Program-made: the position numbers and the translations under genes
Source of the DNA: Treponema sp.
Lineage (GTDB): Bacteria > Spirochaetota > Spirochaetia > Treponematales > Treponemataceae
DNA length: 42,518 bases
Assembly: GCA_017617145.1 (NCBI GenBank)
Contig: JAFZWX010000197.1
Location: 1-42,518, forward strand
Direction: 5' to 3'
Notes under the pieces: model-generated
What the model was told of the DNA's origin: nothing
The model's database searches: none
What the model saw: the letters and a program-made list of their open reading frames with translations, nothing else
In this document: one piece after another, positions 31,348 to 39,813 of the stretch
Numbering within the stretch: position 1 is the stretch's first letter
Layout: every line of letters begins with the position of its first letter

Positions 31348-34300
31348 ATGAGAAAAAAGTTGTTTTCTTTAATGTTATTATCGCTTTTCGCATTTTTGCC
31401 TTGTTTTGCACAGAATGGCTTTTTTGACAACTATGTTTACCAGTCATGGAGTGCATTCGGAGGCCTTTCGGGAACAACAGCCAACGACATTTATCAAACC
31501 TCAGACGGATACATAAACATTGGAACTTACGAAGGCCTTGTTACCTTTGACGGTGTTGAATTCAATTCCCTAAACCGAGCCGTAGATTCAAATTATAATT
31601 TTGTTTCGGTTCGAACTATTCTGCAGGATTCACACGGAACCTTATGGCTTGGTTCAAACGATGAAGGACTTCACCGCATTGCCGGTAAAGAAGTAAAAAC
31701 CTATACAATTACCGAAGGACTTCCTAACAATTCAATCAGAGCACTCGCCGAAGACAAAGACGGAAATATATGGATTGGAACCGCCGGCGGTGTAGTTTAT
31801 ATTACTCCCGAAGACCATCTTATTTCTCCACAGTTTGCCCCGGGAACAACAGCCAATGGTGTAATTGCTTCGCACATTTACTGCGATGCAGTGGGTCGAA
31901 TCTGGCTTACAATTTCAAACGAAAACGGACTTTTTCTTTTTGTAAACGGTGTATTCCGTCCGCTTCTTGAATTTGAAAAACTCGGCCGCTACTTTGCAAC
32001 AAGCGTATTTCAGGATTCCAACGAAACCTACTGGTTTGGACTTGGTGAGCGCGGCATTTACAAAATGGAAAAGGGAACTACATCAAGAGTAGTCACAAAT
32101 ACAATTCTTGATTCAATTCCAACCTGTTCAATTCTTCAGGATAAAAACGGAGCAATCTGGTTTGGTACCGAAAAAGGTCTTGTAGTTTACGCAAACAATG
32201 AATTCGTTCAGTATAACGGTGCACAGGAGCTTGTTGGTTCTAACATAAACAGAATCATTCAGGACCGCGAAGATAATATCTGGTTTGCAACAGACCGCAA
32301 CGGTATTGGTAAAATGACTCACGGAAAATTCAAGCTTAGCCGTTTGGGCATTACCGTAAACGCCGCAGATGAAACTTCGGATGGAAGAGTATGGGCCGGA
32401 ACAGACAGTGGTGTTTTCTGCTACAAAAATGATGAGCTTGAAGAAAACATGCTCACCCGCTACACAAAAGGATTAAGAATTCGCCATGTAGAAGTTACTT
32501 CGGAAGACACAATTCTTGTAAGCTGCTACACAAAACCTGGCCAGATTTTATATGACGGTAAAACAATCAAATCGTGGTCTACAGACGAAGGACTTGTTGG
32601 TAATAAAGTACGCGTTGCCATAGAAACAACCCCTCATGAATATTATGTAGGAACAACAACCGGTCTTAGCATAATTCACCCGGACGGCTCAATTGAAAAC
32701 TTCAAGCAGCCCGAAGGACTTGAAACAGAATATGTAATGGCCGTTTATAAAGATACCCACGGTGTAATCTGGATTGGTACAGACGGCGGCGGTATCTACC
32801 TTATGAAAGATGAAAAAATCTTTTCACACCTGACATCAACTTACGGAATTGCCGGAAACGTTATTTTTAAAATTTCACAGGATGAAAACAATAATTACTG
32901 GATTTGTACCGGAAGCGGTGTTTCGTTCATAGAAGATTTTGACCCTGGAAAAACCCTGCGCTTTAAGTGTACAAACCTGAACTCAGAAAACGGACTTGGA
33001 ACAAACTCTGTATTCCAGATTCTTTTTGATGCAAATAAAAATGCCTGGATTACAAACAATCACGGCGTAGCAATGATTTCAAACGAAGAGCTGCAAAACT
33101 TCCTTGAAGGCAAACAGAGCTCTGTAAATACAAAGTACTACGGCAAAAACGATGGTCTTGATTCCGACGGTCCAAGCTCAACAGCACGTTCAATTGTAGA
33201 TTCAAAAGGACGCCTGTGGTTTACAATGGTTGACGGAATTGCAATTTACGACCCTGCAAAAACACAGGATAATTCTGTAACACCACTTGTTCATGTAGAA
33301 ACAATTACAATTGATTCTGTAGAGCATAAAAATACCGGCGACATGATTTATCTTAAACCGGGAACAAAACGAATAGACATTAAGTTTACAGGTATAAGCT
33401 TTGACGCTCCTGAACGAATTATGTTCTGTCATATGCTTACAGGCTTTGAAACCGATTACACAGCTCCAGACATGAAGCGTGTAGTTTCTTATACAAACCT
33501 CTCGCCGGGAAAACATTCATTTAAAGTATACGCAATCAACGGAAACGGCATTCAGTCAGACAACGACGAAATGATGTTCTTCTTCCAAAAGCCGTACCTT
33601 TACCAGCGTGCAGGCTTCTGGATTGTTCTTATTATTCTTCTTGTAGGAAGCGCACTTGTTTATTTTTATCAGCGTGAACAGCGCATTAAGAAAGAGAACA
33701 TGCGCCTTGAAGCACTTGTAAAAGTAAGAACTGCTGCTTTGGAACAAGAGAAGATAAAATCAGACAACCTGCTTCGTTCCATTCTGCCAGACAAAATTGC
33801 CGACAAGCTTAAGGAAACTACCGGCGACAAATCATTTGGTGAAAACTTTGATGATGTTACACTTTTGTTCTCTGATATTGTTGGCTTTACAACTGTTTCA
33901 AGCGGTCATACTGCTCAGGAAATTGTAAAAGCCCTTAATCAGCTGTTCAGTATGTTTGATGAACGTGCTAAACGCGAAGGTGTAGAAAAAATCAAGACAA
34001 TCGGAGACGCCTACATGGCAGCCTGCGGTGTACCGGAAGCAAATCCGGACCATGCAAAAATCATGGTAAAATTTGCAAAGGGAATGTATCAGGATCTTGC
34101 AAAGTACAACGAAACTGCTGATATTAAATTTAATATACGAATTGGTCTTAACTGCGGTCCTGTAACTGCCGGTGTAATTGGTACTACAAAATTCATTTAT
34201 GATATTTGGGGCGACACTGTAAACGTAGCAAGCCGTATGGAAAGTGCTGCAAATCCTGGTGGAATAAGAATTACAGAAAATCTTAAGAAAAAACTGCGTG

Positions 34301-34383
34301 GTTCAGGCTTTAAGTTTACAGAACCAATTGAATGTAAGATTAAGGGCAAGGGCCTTATGAAGACCTTTGAAGTTATACAGTAG
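31348..34383 (+). CDS. Class III adenylate cyclase with Reg_prop beta-propeller sensor
   Basis: The 1011-residue protein has a signal peptide (FLPCFAQ). About twelve Reg_prop beta-propeller blades follow (for example DSHGTLWLGSNDEGLHRI, DKDGNIWIGTAGGVVYI), then a YYY-type Ig domain (NLSPGKHSFKVYAINGNGI). A transmembrane helix lies at about 753-771 (AGFWIVLIILLVGSALVYFY), then a short coiled coil and a C-terminal catalytic domain. Catalytic elements are intact: metal-binding Asp in LLFSDIVGFT and KTIGDAYMA, and WGDTVNVASRME with the transition-state Asn/Arg. The Lys in EKIKTIGDAY and the Asp in IYDIWGDT are the adenine-specifying pair, so it should make cAMP. Reg_prop-YYY sensors usually feed histidine kinases, often for glycans. 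The next gene, 11 bases on, is a binding lipoprotein. Confidence 0.93.
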   Translation: MRKKLFSLMLLSLFAFLPCFAQNGFFDNYVYQSWSAFGGLSGTTANDIYQTSDGYINIGTYEGLVTFDGVEFNSLNRAVDSNYNFVSVRTILQDSHGTLWLGSNDEGLHRIAGKEVKTYTITEGLPNNSIRALAEDKDGNIWIGTAGGVVYITPEDHLISPQFAPGTTANGVIASHIYCDAVGRIWLTISNENGLFLFVNGVFRPLLEFEKLGRYFATSVFQDSNETYWFGLGERGIYKMEKGTTSRVVTNTILDSIPTCSILQDKNGAIWFGTEKGLVVYANNEFVQYNGAQELVGSNINRIIQDREDNIWFATDRNGIGKMTHGKFKLSRLGITVNAADETSDGRVWAGTDSGVFCYKNDELEENMLTRYTKGLRIRHVEVTSEDTILVSCYTKPGQILYDGKTIKSWSTDEGLVGNKVRVAIETTPHEYYVGTTTGLSIIHPDGSIENFKQPEGLETEYVMAVYKDTHGVIWIGTDGGGIYLMKDEKIFSHLTSTYGIAGNVIFKISQDENNNYWICTGSGVSFIEDFDPGKTLRFKCTNLNSENGLGTNSVFQILFDANKNAWITNNHGVAMISNEELQNFLEGKQSSVNTKYYGKNDGLDSDGPSSTARSIVDSKGRLWFTMVDGIAIYDPAKTQDNSVTPLVHVETITIDSVEHKNTGDMIYLKPGTKRIDIKFTGISFDAPERIMFCHMLTGFETDYTAPDMKRVVSYTNLSPGKHSFKVYAINGNGIQSDNDEMMFFFQKPYLYQRAGFWIVLIILLVGSALVYFYQREQRIKKENMRLEALVKVRTAALEQEKIKSDNLLRSILPDKIADKLKETTGDKSFGENFDDVTLLFSDIVGFTTVSSGHTAQEIVKALNQLFSMFDERAKREGVEKIKTIGDAYMAACGVPEANPDHAKIMVKFAKGMYQDLAKYNETADIKFNIRIGLNCGPVTAGVIGTTKFIYDIWGDTVNVASRMESAANPGGIRITENLKKKLRGSGFKFTEPIECKIKGKGLMKTFEVIQ

Positions 34384-34394
34384 GAATTATTAAT

Positions 34395-35594
34395 ATGAAA
34401 AAATGTCGTTTTATATACATATCAATTATTTTTGCCGTAGTTGCCTGTGCACTTTCGATTGTTTCGTGCAAAAAAGAGGATGAATCTGTTGTAAAAATAG
34501 GCCTGCTGCATTCTACAACCGGTTCCATGGCAATAAGTGAACAGTCTGTTCTTAATGCAGAACTCATGGCCATTGCCGAACTTAATAATGCCGGCGGAGT
34601 TCTTGGCCACAAAATAGAAGTTGTTAAGGAAAACGGCGAAAGTGATCCTGCGGTGTTTGCACAAAAAGCTCAGAAGCTTTTAGCAGAAGACAATGTTGTT
34701 TCAATTTTTGGCTGCTGGACTTCAGATTCACGTAAAGCAGTAAAAAATGTTGTAGAAGAATATTATAATCTTTTGTGGTATCCGGTTCAGTATGAAGGCA
34801 TGGAAGCAAGTCCGAATGTTATGTATGTAGGTGCCTGTCCTAACCAGCAGGTTGTTCCAGCCGTTGAATACTGTGTTCATAACTTTGGAAAACGAGTTTA
34901 TCTTATTGGAAGTGATTACAGCTTCCCGCAGATTGCAAATAAAATCATAAAGGCTCAGCTTAAAGACCTTGATGCCGTATGCGTTGCAGAACAGTATGTT
35001 CCTTTAGGAGAATCAAACTTCTATTCAATTCTTGATGAAATTGAAGACCTTAATCCCGATGTTATTATAAACACCTTAAACGGTGACTCAAATATTTCTT
35101 TCTTTACACAGTTCCATAACCTTGGTCTTGATGCCAGCGATTATCCAATTATGAGTTTTTCTATTGCCGAAAACGAAATTGCGCAGATTGGTGTACAAAA
35201 CTGTGAAGGTCAGTATGTTTCTTGGAGCTATTTTGAAACTCTTGATACAACTGTAAATAAAAAGTTTGTTTCAAGCTATCGTGAAATGTACGGAAAAGTT
35301 ACTCACGTTGGAGATCCTGTAGAAGCCGGATATCTTGCAATTTATTTATGGGCAGCTGCCTGTGAAAAAGCAGGAAGCTTTGATATTGAAGCTGTTCGCA
35401 TTGCAAGCAAAGGTTTAAGCTATATTGGACCAGAAGGCATGGTAACAATTGAAGGTTCGAACCAGCATTTAAACAAAAATGCAAGAATCGGGCGTATTAA
35501 GAGTAACGGACAGCTTGAAGAAATCTGGTCAAGCAACGAGACAGTTCGCCCAGACCCATACTTAAGTACCTACGCCTGGGCCAGAGGCCTGTAG
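34395..35594 (+). CDS. Urea/amide-type ABC substrate-binding lipoprotein (UrtA-like), orphan
   Basis: The 399-residue lipoprotein has a lipobox (LSIVSC) and a periplasmic-binding-protein type I fold. Its pattern is that of UrtA/AmiC proteins: FGCWTSDSRKAVKNV, LLWYPVQYEGMEASPNVMYV, GACPNQQVVPAVEY, LIGSDYSFPQIANKI, NTLNGDSNISFF and FSIAENEIAQIG. UrtA binds urea; related proteins bind short amides. No permease or ATPase genes (urtBCDE) follow. The gene starts 11 bases after the adenylate cyclase, with AGGA before its ATG. It may deliver a ligand signal to the cyclase sensor rather than feed a transporter. Ligand identity is uncertain. Confidence 0.85.
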   Translation: MKKCRFIYISIIFAVVACALSIVSCKKEDESVVKIGLLHSTTGSMAISEQSVLNAELMAIAELNNAGGVLGHKIEVVKENGESDPAVFAQKAQKLLAEDNVVSIFGCWTSDSRKAVKNVVEEYYNLLWYPVQYEGMEASPNVMYVGACPNQQVVPAVEYCVHNFGKRVYLIGSDYSFPQIANKIIKAQLKDLDAVCVAEQYVPLGESNFYSILDEIEDLNPDVIINTLNGDSNISFFTQFHNLGLDASDYPIMSFSIAENEIAQIGVQNCEGQYVSWSYFETLDTTVNKKFVSSYREMYGKVTHVGDPVEAGYLAIYLWAAACEKAGSFDIEAVRIASKGLSYIGPEGMVTIEGSNQHLNKNARIGRIKSNGQLEEIWSSNETVRPDPYLSTYAWARGL

Positions 35595-35623
35595 TTGTCG
35601 CACTCCGACAAATTCACTAAAAT
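35595..35623 (+). promoter_or_regulatory. Leaderless-type promoter of the SEC-C protein gene
   Basis: TTGTCG (35595-35600), 17 bases, TAAAAT (35618-35623), then seven bases to ATG 35631. The -35 box also forms a 6-base stem with CGACAA (35606-35611), starting directly after the preceding stop codon. Confidence 0.55.
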
Positions 35624-35630
35624 AGTCATC

Positions 35631-36128
35631 ATGAGTAAAGATAACGAATTATGCCCTTGCGGTTCGGGCAAAACCTATGCAGAATGTTGTGAACCGATTA
35701 TTAAAGGAAAAACAAAAGCTCCAAGTGCCGAAGCTTGTATGCGCGCACGCTACTCTTCTTATGTAAAGCACGAAATTGATTACATTATCAGTTCTTGTAT
35801 CGAAGGCGAAGAAGTTGGCGAAATTGATCGTAAAGCTACAGAAGACTGGAGCAAACAGTCACAGTGGAACGGTCTTAAAATTATTCGCACCGACAAAGGT
35901 GAAAAAGACAACGAACAGGTTGTTGAATTCGAAGCAGATTACACTCTTCACCAGATGCACGACGTTCACCACGAAATCTCTTTGTTCCGTGAAGTAAACG
36001 GCGACTGGAAATATGTTGCAGGAAACGTTATTCCAACAACTGTTAAGCGCGTTGGCGTAAAGGTTGGCCGCAACGACCCATGTCCATGTGGCAGCGGTAA
36101 AAAATATAAACAATGTTGCGGACGCTAA
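35631..36128 (+). CDS. YchJ-family protein with two SEC-C zinc motifs
   Basis: I start at ATG 35631 ([20 protein letters not shown]), because the longer frame from 35595 begins inside the predicted promoter. The 165-residue protein has a SEC-C motif at each end ([26 protein letters not shown]), each a likely zinc-binding CxCx(8)CC. The NTF2-like YchJ body lies between them ([52 protein letters not shown]). The same motif tethers SecA to SecB and ribosomes. YchJ function is not firmly established. It heads a run of closely spaced plus-strand genes. Confidence 0.9.
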   Translation: MSKDNELCPCGSGKTYAECCEPIIKGKTKAPSAEACMRARYSSYVKHEIDYIISSCIEGEEVGEIDRKATEDWSKQSQWNGLKIIRTDKGEKDNEQVVEFEADYTLHQMHDVHHEISLFREVNGDWKYVAGNVIPTTVKRVGVKVGRNDPCPCGSGKKYKQCCGR

Positions 36129-36137
36129 TGGCGGCCT

Positions 36138-36938
36138 ATGATAATCACCGGTTTTCATTCCATCGAAGAAAAAATCCGTTCTCTTTTAAAAACAAAGGGC
36201 GAAAGTGCAGCCTATAAGCTTTATTACAGTAAGCCGGGTCCCCGTGTCAAAAAAATTCTTGCAGCAGCTAAGGAAGCCAGTGTTACAGCCGAGCAGACAG
36301 ACGACAAAAAGCTTGATGAGCTTGTTAAAGACCTTGAACCTACCCTGCAGGACCACCGCGGCATTGTAATGACAATTGCGGGTCAGAAAAAGCCTGCTGA
36401 AAATCTTGTAGACTTTGATGCCTGGATAAAAAAACACAGTGCAGGTGCAGACGATGGGGCGCCAGCTCGTGAAACAGTTTTAATCTTAGATAAAATTACA
36501 GACCCGCATAATGTAGGCGCAATAATCCGCAGCTGCGATCAGTTTGGAGCTTCGCTTGTAATTATCCCCGAGCACAATTCGGCAAGCAACATTGCTTCAA
36601 ACGAAATAATCGGGCGTTCAAGTGCAGGAGCAAGTGCCTGGGTTCCGGTTGCAATTGTAAAAAATCTTGTACGTGCCACAGAACAGCTAAAACAGGCAGG
36701 CTTTTGGATTTATGGAGCAGATGCGGGCGGTCAAAACATCACCAGTTTATCTTTTGCACAAAAATCTGCTATTATTATGGGAAGCGAAGGCTCTGGAATA
36801 GATTCCCTTTTGCAAAAAAACTGCGACACAATTGTTTCTATTCCAACCTGCGGAAAAATAGACAGTCTGAATGTTTCGGTTGCAGCAGGAGTTCTGTTGT
36901 ACGAAGTTTACCGGAGCATAACAATTCAGGAGAAGTAA
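36138..36938 (+). CDS. rlmB: SpoU/TrmH-family rRNA 2'-O-methyltransferase, RlmB-like
   Basis: The 266-residue protein has a short N-terminal L30e-like substrate-binding domain (MIITGFHSIEEKIRSLL) and a C-terminal SPOUT trefoil-knot domain. The three SpoU motifs are intact: DKITDPHNVGAIIRSCDQFG, IIMGSEGSGI and IPTCGKIDSLNVSVAAGVLL. RlmB methylates the 2'-O of a guanosine in 23S rRNA; related enzymes modify tRNA, so the exact target is inferred. It lies nine bases after the SEC-C gene and three before the next. Confidence 0.85.
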   Translation: MIITGFHSIEEKIRSLLKTKGESAAYKLYYSKPGPRVKKILAAAKEASVTAEQTDDKKLDELVKDLEPTLQDHRGIVMTIAGQKKPAENLVDFDAWIKKHSAGADDGAPARETVLILDKITDPHNVGAIIRSCDQFGASLVIIPEHNSASNIASNEIIGRSSAGASAWVPVAIVKNLVRATEQLKQAGFWIYGADAGGQNITSLSFAQKSAIIMGSEGSGIDSLLQKNCDTIVSIPTCGKIDSLNVSVAAGVLLYEVYRSITIQEK

Positions 36939-36941
36939 AAA

Positions 36942-37898
36942 ATGGAAATGCCAAAAACAATTAAAGATGTGCAGAATGCCGTTCAGGATGTACAGGAGTC
37001 TATTCAGGACGAAATTGCATCTAAAGCAGTGCGCAAATCTACATTAAAATCAATACAGCAGAAAAAAAAGTATCGCCTTAAGAAACTCAAGGCCGACTAC
37101 GAAGCCGAAATCCGCGAAATAAACATTCAGTATTCAAACGACCCGGAACGTCTTAAGGCAAAATATGCCGCTGCAGAATATGCACGCAACGAAAGAGCCC
37201 GAGCCAGAGCAGAACGACGCATTGCCGCTGAGCAGAAAGAAATTGCACTTACACAGAACGAGCGCCTGCTTACAACAAGCGAAGAAGTTGCAAGTGCAAT
37301 TGTTCAGGGAATTGGCGTAGCATTGTTCATTGCTGCAACTGCAATTCTTGACACCCTTGGTATTCGTAACGGAATGGACTTTAAAAACATAACTATTATT
37401 TTCAACACACTTTTTGGTGTTTCAATGATTCTTATGTATCTTACAAGCTGTCTTCAGCATGCGTTCACAGCAATTGTTCCAAAGATTGTTTTCAACCGTC
37501 TTTCACATACCTTTGTATTCCTGAATATAGGATTTGCATATACAACATATACAATCACAAAGATTCAAGGTGAGCTTGGCTGGATTATGTTTGGAATTGT
37601 ATGGGGCTTAGACCTTATTGGTATTCTTTTTTATGCAATTGCCGGAAAACGCCATCAGAAGCTTAATACAGTTCTTTATTCACTTGCAGCAGTTTCGCTT
37701 TTTGCAATGGTAAAGGTTTTGTATGATGTACTTTCTACAGAATGTTTTGCAATGCTCATGTGTGCAGCAGGCTTTTATATTGCAGGCTTTATTTTTTATA
37801 ATCTTAAAAAGGTTAAGTTCATGCACTTTGTAGGAAACCTGCTCATGCTTATAGCAAGTGTATATCTTTTCTTCTCGCTCTTCTTCATTGGAGCATAA
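36942..37898 (+). CDS. Hemolysin III / YqfA-like membrane protein with N-terminal coiled coil
   Basis: The 318-residue protein opens with about 105 charged residues predicted as coiled coil (VQNAVQDVQESIQDEIASKA; RAEYARNERARA-type Arg/Glu repeats). Seven hydrophobic segments follow. The first membrane region matches HlyIII (SEEVASAIVQGIGVALFIAA) and continues with MILMYLTSCLQHAF, where Ser and His correspond to the PAQR metal ligands, and GWIMFGIVWGLDLIGILFY. The usual Asp in the LDHS motif is replaced (NRLSHTFVFLN), so metal-dependent hydrolase activity may be lost. The C-terminal HFVGNLLMLIAS resembles the last His motif. GGAG precedes the ATG. The soluble extension is unusual for the family. 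Confidence 0.75.
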   Translation: MEMPKTIKDVQNAVQDVQESIQDEIASKAVRKSTLKSIQQKKKYRLKKLKADYEAEIREINIQYSNDPERLKAKYAAAEYARNERARARAERRIAAEQKEIALTQNERLLTTSEEVASAIVQGIGVALFIAATAILDTLGIRNGMDFKNITIIFNTLFGVSMILMYLTSCLQHAFTAIVPKIVFNRLSHTFVFLNIGFAYTTYTITKIQGELGWIMFGIVWGLDLIGILFYAIAGKRHQKLNTVLYSLAAVSLFAMVKVLYDVLSTECFAMLMCAAGFYIAGFIFYNLKKVKFMHFVGNLLMLIASVYLFFSLFFIGA

Positions 37899-37925
37899 AA
37901 GGATTTTTAACAAAAGGGAAATATT

Positions 37926-39776
37926 ATGGAAAACACAAAGCGTACAGTTACTTGCGGAGATTTACGAGCCGCTGATGTTGGAAAAAAAGTTGTATTAAAT
38001 GGCTGGGTTAGCCGTACCCGTGACCTTGGAGGATTGATTTTTATTCGTCTTCGCGACCGTTATGGAATTACACAGGTTATGGTTGGCGACAAGGCTAGCG
38101 ATGAAGTTAAGAAAACTGCTGCTTCGCTTAAAAGTGAATATTGTATTGCAGTAGAAGGCGTTGTAGCTGCCCGCAGCGAAAAAGATATTAACCCGGATAT
38201 GGCAACCGGCGAAATTGAAGTAGAAGCAAGCGATATTCAGATTTTTACAACTTCGCAGGAGCTTCCGTTCAGTATTGAAGAAGTTCGCCAGAAGGATGGT
38301 ACACTTGTTGTTGCTAACGAAGATTTGCGCTTAAAGTACCGATATCTGGATTTGCGCCGCGAGCCTATGCAGCATAATATTATTCTGCGCAGTCAGGTTG
38401 CTTTTGCTACACGCGAATATTTGACTTCTAAAGGATTCTTGGAAATTGAAACTCCAACTTTTATAAAGAGTACGCCGGAAGGTGCACGCGACTACCTTGT
38501 TCCTAGCCGTGTTCACCCCGGAAAATTTTATTCTTTGCCACAGAGTCCACAGCTTTACAAGCAGCTTTTGATGGTTAGTGGATTTGACAAGTACTTTCAG
38601 ATTGCACGCTGCTACCGTGATGAAGATGCCCGCGGAGACCGTCAGCCTGAATTTACACAGATTGATATGGAAATGTCATTTACAAACCGCGAAGAAGTTT
38701 TGAGCACTACCGAAGGCATGATGCAGTACATTTTCAAAAAGACTTTGAATTATGAACTTCCTGCTAAGTTTGACCGCATTGCCTGGGAAGACGCTTTTGA
38801 TTTGTACGGAAGCGATAAGCCTGACCTTCGTTTTGATATGAAAATGCAGGATGCAGCATTCATGGCAGGACTTGCAGATTTTAATGCATTCAAAGCAGGG
38901 GCCGCAAACGCAGGACGCGACATTCAGCGCCACAAGAGAAGCGGTTTGAAAGCTCTTGTTGTAAAAAACGTTGCAGACAAATACAGCCGCAAAAATATTG
39001 AAGCACTTGAAGAAGTTGCAAAAACATATAAAGCAAAGGGCCTTGCATGGATGAAAGTTGTCGCCCCTTCGACAGGCTCAGAGACCGTAGCATTCGAAGG
39101 CGGCATCAGCAAGTTCTACGCAGGCCACGAAGTTGAAATCTGCAGCAAGCTTGGTGCCGAAAAGAACGACCTCTTGCTTTTTGTAAGCGACGAAAGCTGG
39201 CAGCTTGCCTGTACAGCCCTTGGAGCCGTACGCAAACAGCTTGGAAAAGATTTGAACCTTTATAATCCAGACGACGAATTCCACTTTGCCTGGATTATTG
39301 ACTTCCCGTATTTTGCCTGGAACGAAGAAGAAAATCACTGGGAAACAGAACATCATATGTTCACACTTCCTCAAAAGCAGTACTGGGACACTCTGGAAGC
39401 AGACCCTGGAGCAGTAAAAGGCGACCTTTATGACCTTGTACTCAACGGTTACGAGCTTGCCAGTGGTTCTATGCGTATTAACGACCCTGCCCTTCAGGAA
39501 CGCATTTTTGAAATTGTTGGTTACAGCCGTGAGCGTGCAGAAAAGGCATTCGGCTTCTTAGTACAGGCATTTAAGTTTGGTGCTCCGCCACACGGAGGAA
39601 TTGCACCGGGTCTTGACCGCCTTGTAATGCTCATGTGCCACGAAGAATCAATTCATGAAGTAATTGCATTCCCTAAGAACAACCTGGCCGCAAGCCCAAT
39701 GGATGAATGTCCAAGCCCGGTAGATGACCAGCAGCTTAAAGACCTTCACATTATAGTAACTGAAAAGGAAGAATAG
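37926..39776 (+). CDS. aspS: Aspartyl-tRNA synthetase
   Basis: The 616-residue class II synthetase has an OB-fold anticodon-binding domain (GWVSRTRDLGGLIFIRLRDR) and catalytic motif 2 (FQIARCYRDEDARGDRQPEF then TQID). A GAD insertion domain follows, and motif 3 is FGAPPHGGIAPGLDRLVML. The flipping-loop and active-site region SPQLYKQLLMVSG is intact. The long bacterial form with the GAD domain often also charges tRNA-Asn in organisms lacking AsnRS; this cannot be judged here. Residues about 379-391 (VAPSTGSETVAFE), within the GAD domain, look like an in-frame insertion encoded by a dispersed palindromic repeat (39063-39100). Confidence 0.98.
   Translation: MENTKRTVTCGDLRAADVGKKVVLNGWVSRTRDLGGLIFIRLRDRYGITQVMVGDKASDEVKKTAASLKSEYCIAVEGVVAARSEKDINPDMATGEIEVEASDIQIFTTSQELPFSIEEVRQKDGTLVVANEDLRLKYRYLDLRREPMQHNIILRSQVAFATREYLTSKGFLEIETPTFIKSTPEGARDYLVPSRVHPGKFYSLPQSPQLYKQLLMVSGFDKYFQIARCYRDEDARGDRQPEFTQIDMEMSFTNREEVLSTTEGMMQYIFKKTLNYELPAKFDRIAWEDAFDLYGSDKPDLRFDMKMQDAAFMAGLADFNAFKAGAANAGRDIQRHKRSGLKALVVKNVADKYSRKNIEALEEVAKTYKAKGLAWMKVVAPSTGSETVAFEGGISKFYAGHEVEICSKLGAEKNDLLLFVSDESWQLACTALGAVRKQLGKDLNLYNPDDEFHFAWIIDFPYFAWNEEENHWETEHHMFTLPQKQYWDTLEADPGAVKGDLYDLVLNGYELASGSMRINDPALQERIFEIVGYSRERAEKAFGFLVQAFKFGAPPHGGIAPGLDRLVMLMCHEESIHEVIAFPKNNLAASPMDECPSPVDDQQLKDLHIIVTEKEE
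39063..39100. repeat. Palindromic repeat embedded in frame in aspS
   Basis: CCTTCGA (39066-39072) and TCGAAGG (39094-39100) form the stem. The left part (39065-39086) matches lacZ 10556-10577 at 18 of 22 bases. It encodes a 12-13 residue insert between KV and GGISKF, positions that are adjacent or nearly so in typical aspartyl-tRNA synthetases. Confidence 0.7.
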
Positions 39777-39812
39777 CGTCATTGCGAGGAGCGCAGCGAC
39801 GCGGCAATCCAT
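39777..39812. repeat. Dispersed palindromic repeat, copy 4, directly upstream of an ATG
   Basis: This copy begins right after the aspS stop and ends one base before the ATG of the next gene. Its GAGGAG (39786-39791) lies far from the ATG (about 22 bases), so the ribosome binding site of the next gene is unclear. Confidence 0.8.
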
Positions 39813-39813
39813 T

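Noticed and set aside
35595..35611. TTGTCGCACTCCGACAA as a CRISPR repeat remnant
   Set aside because: It resembles the start of type I-C repeats but occurs once, with no spacers or cas genes. It is better explained as a small stem overlapping the -35 box.
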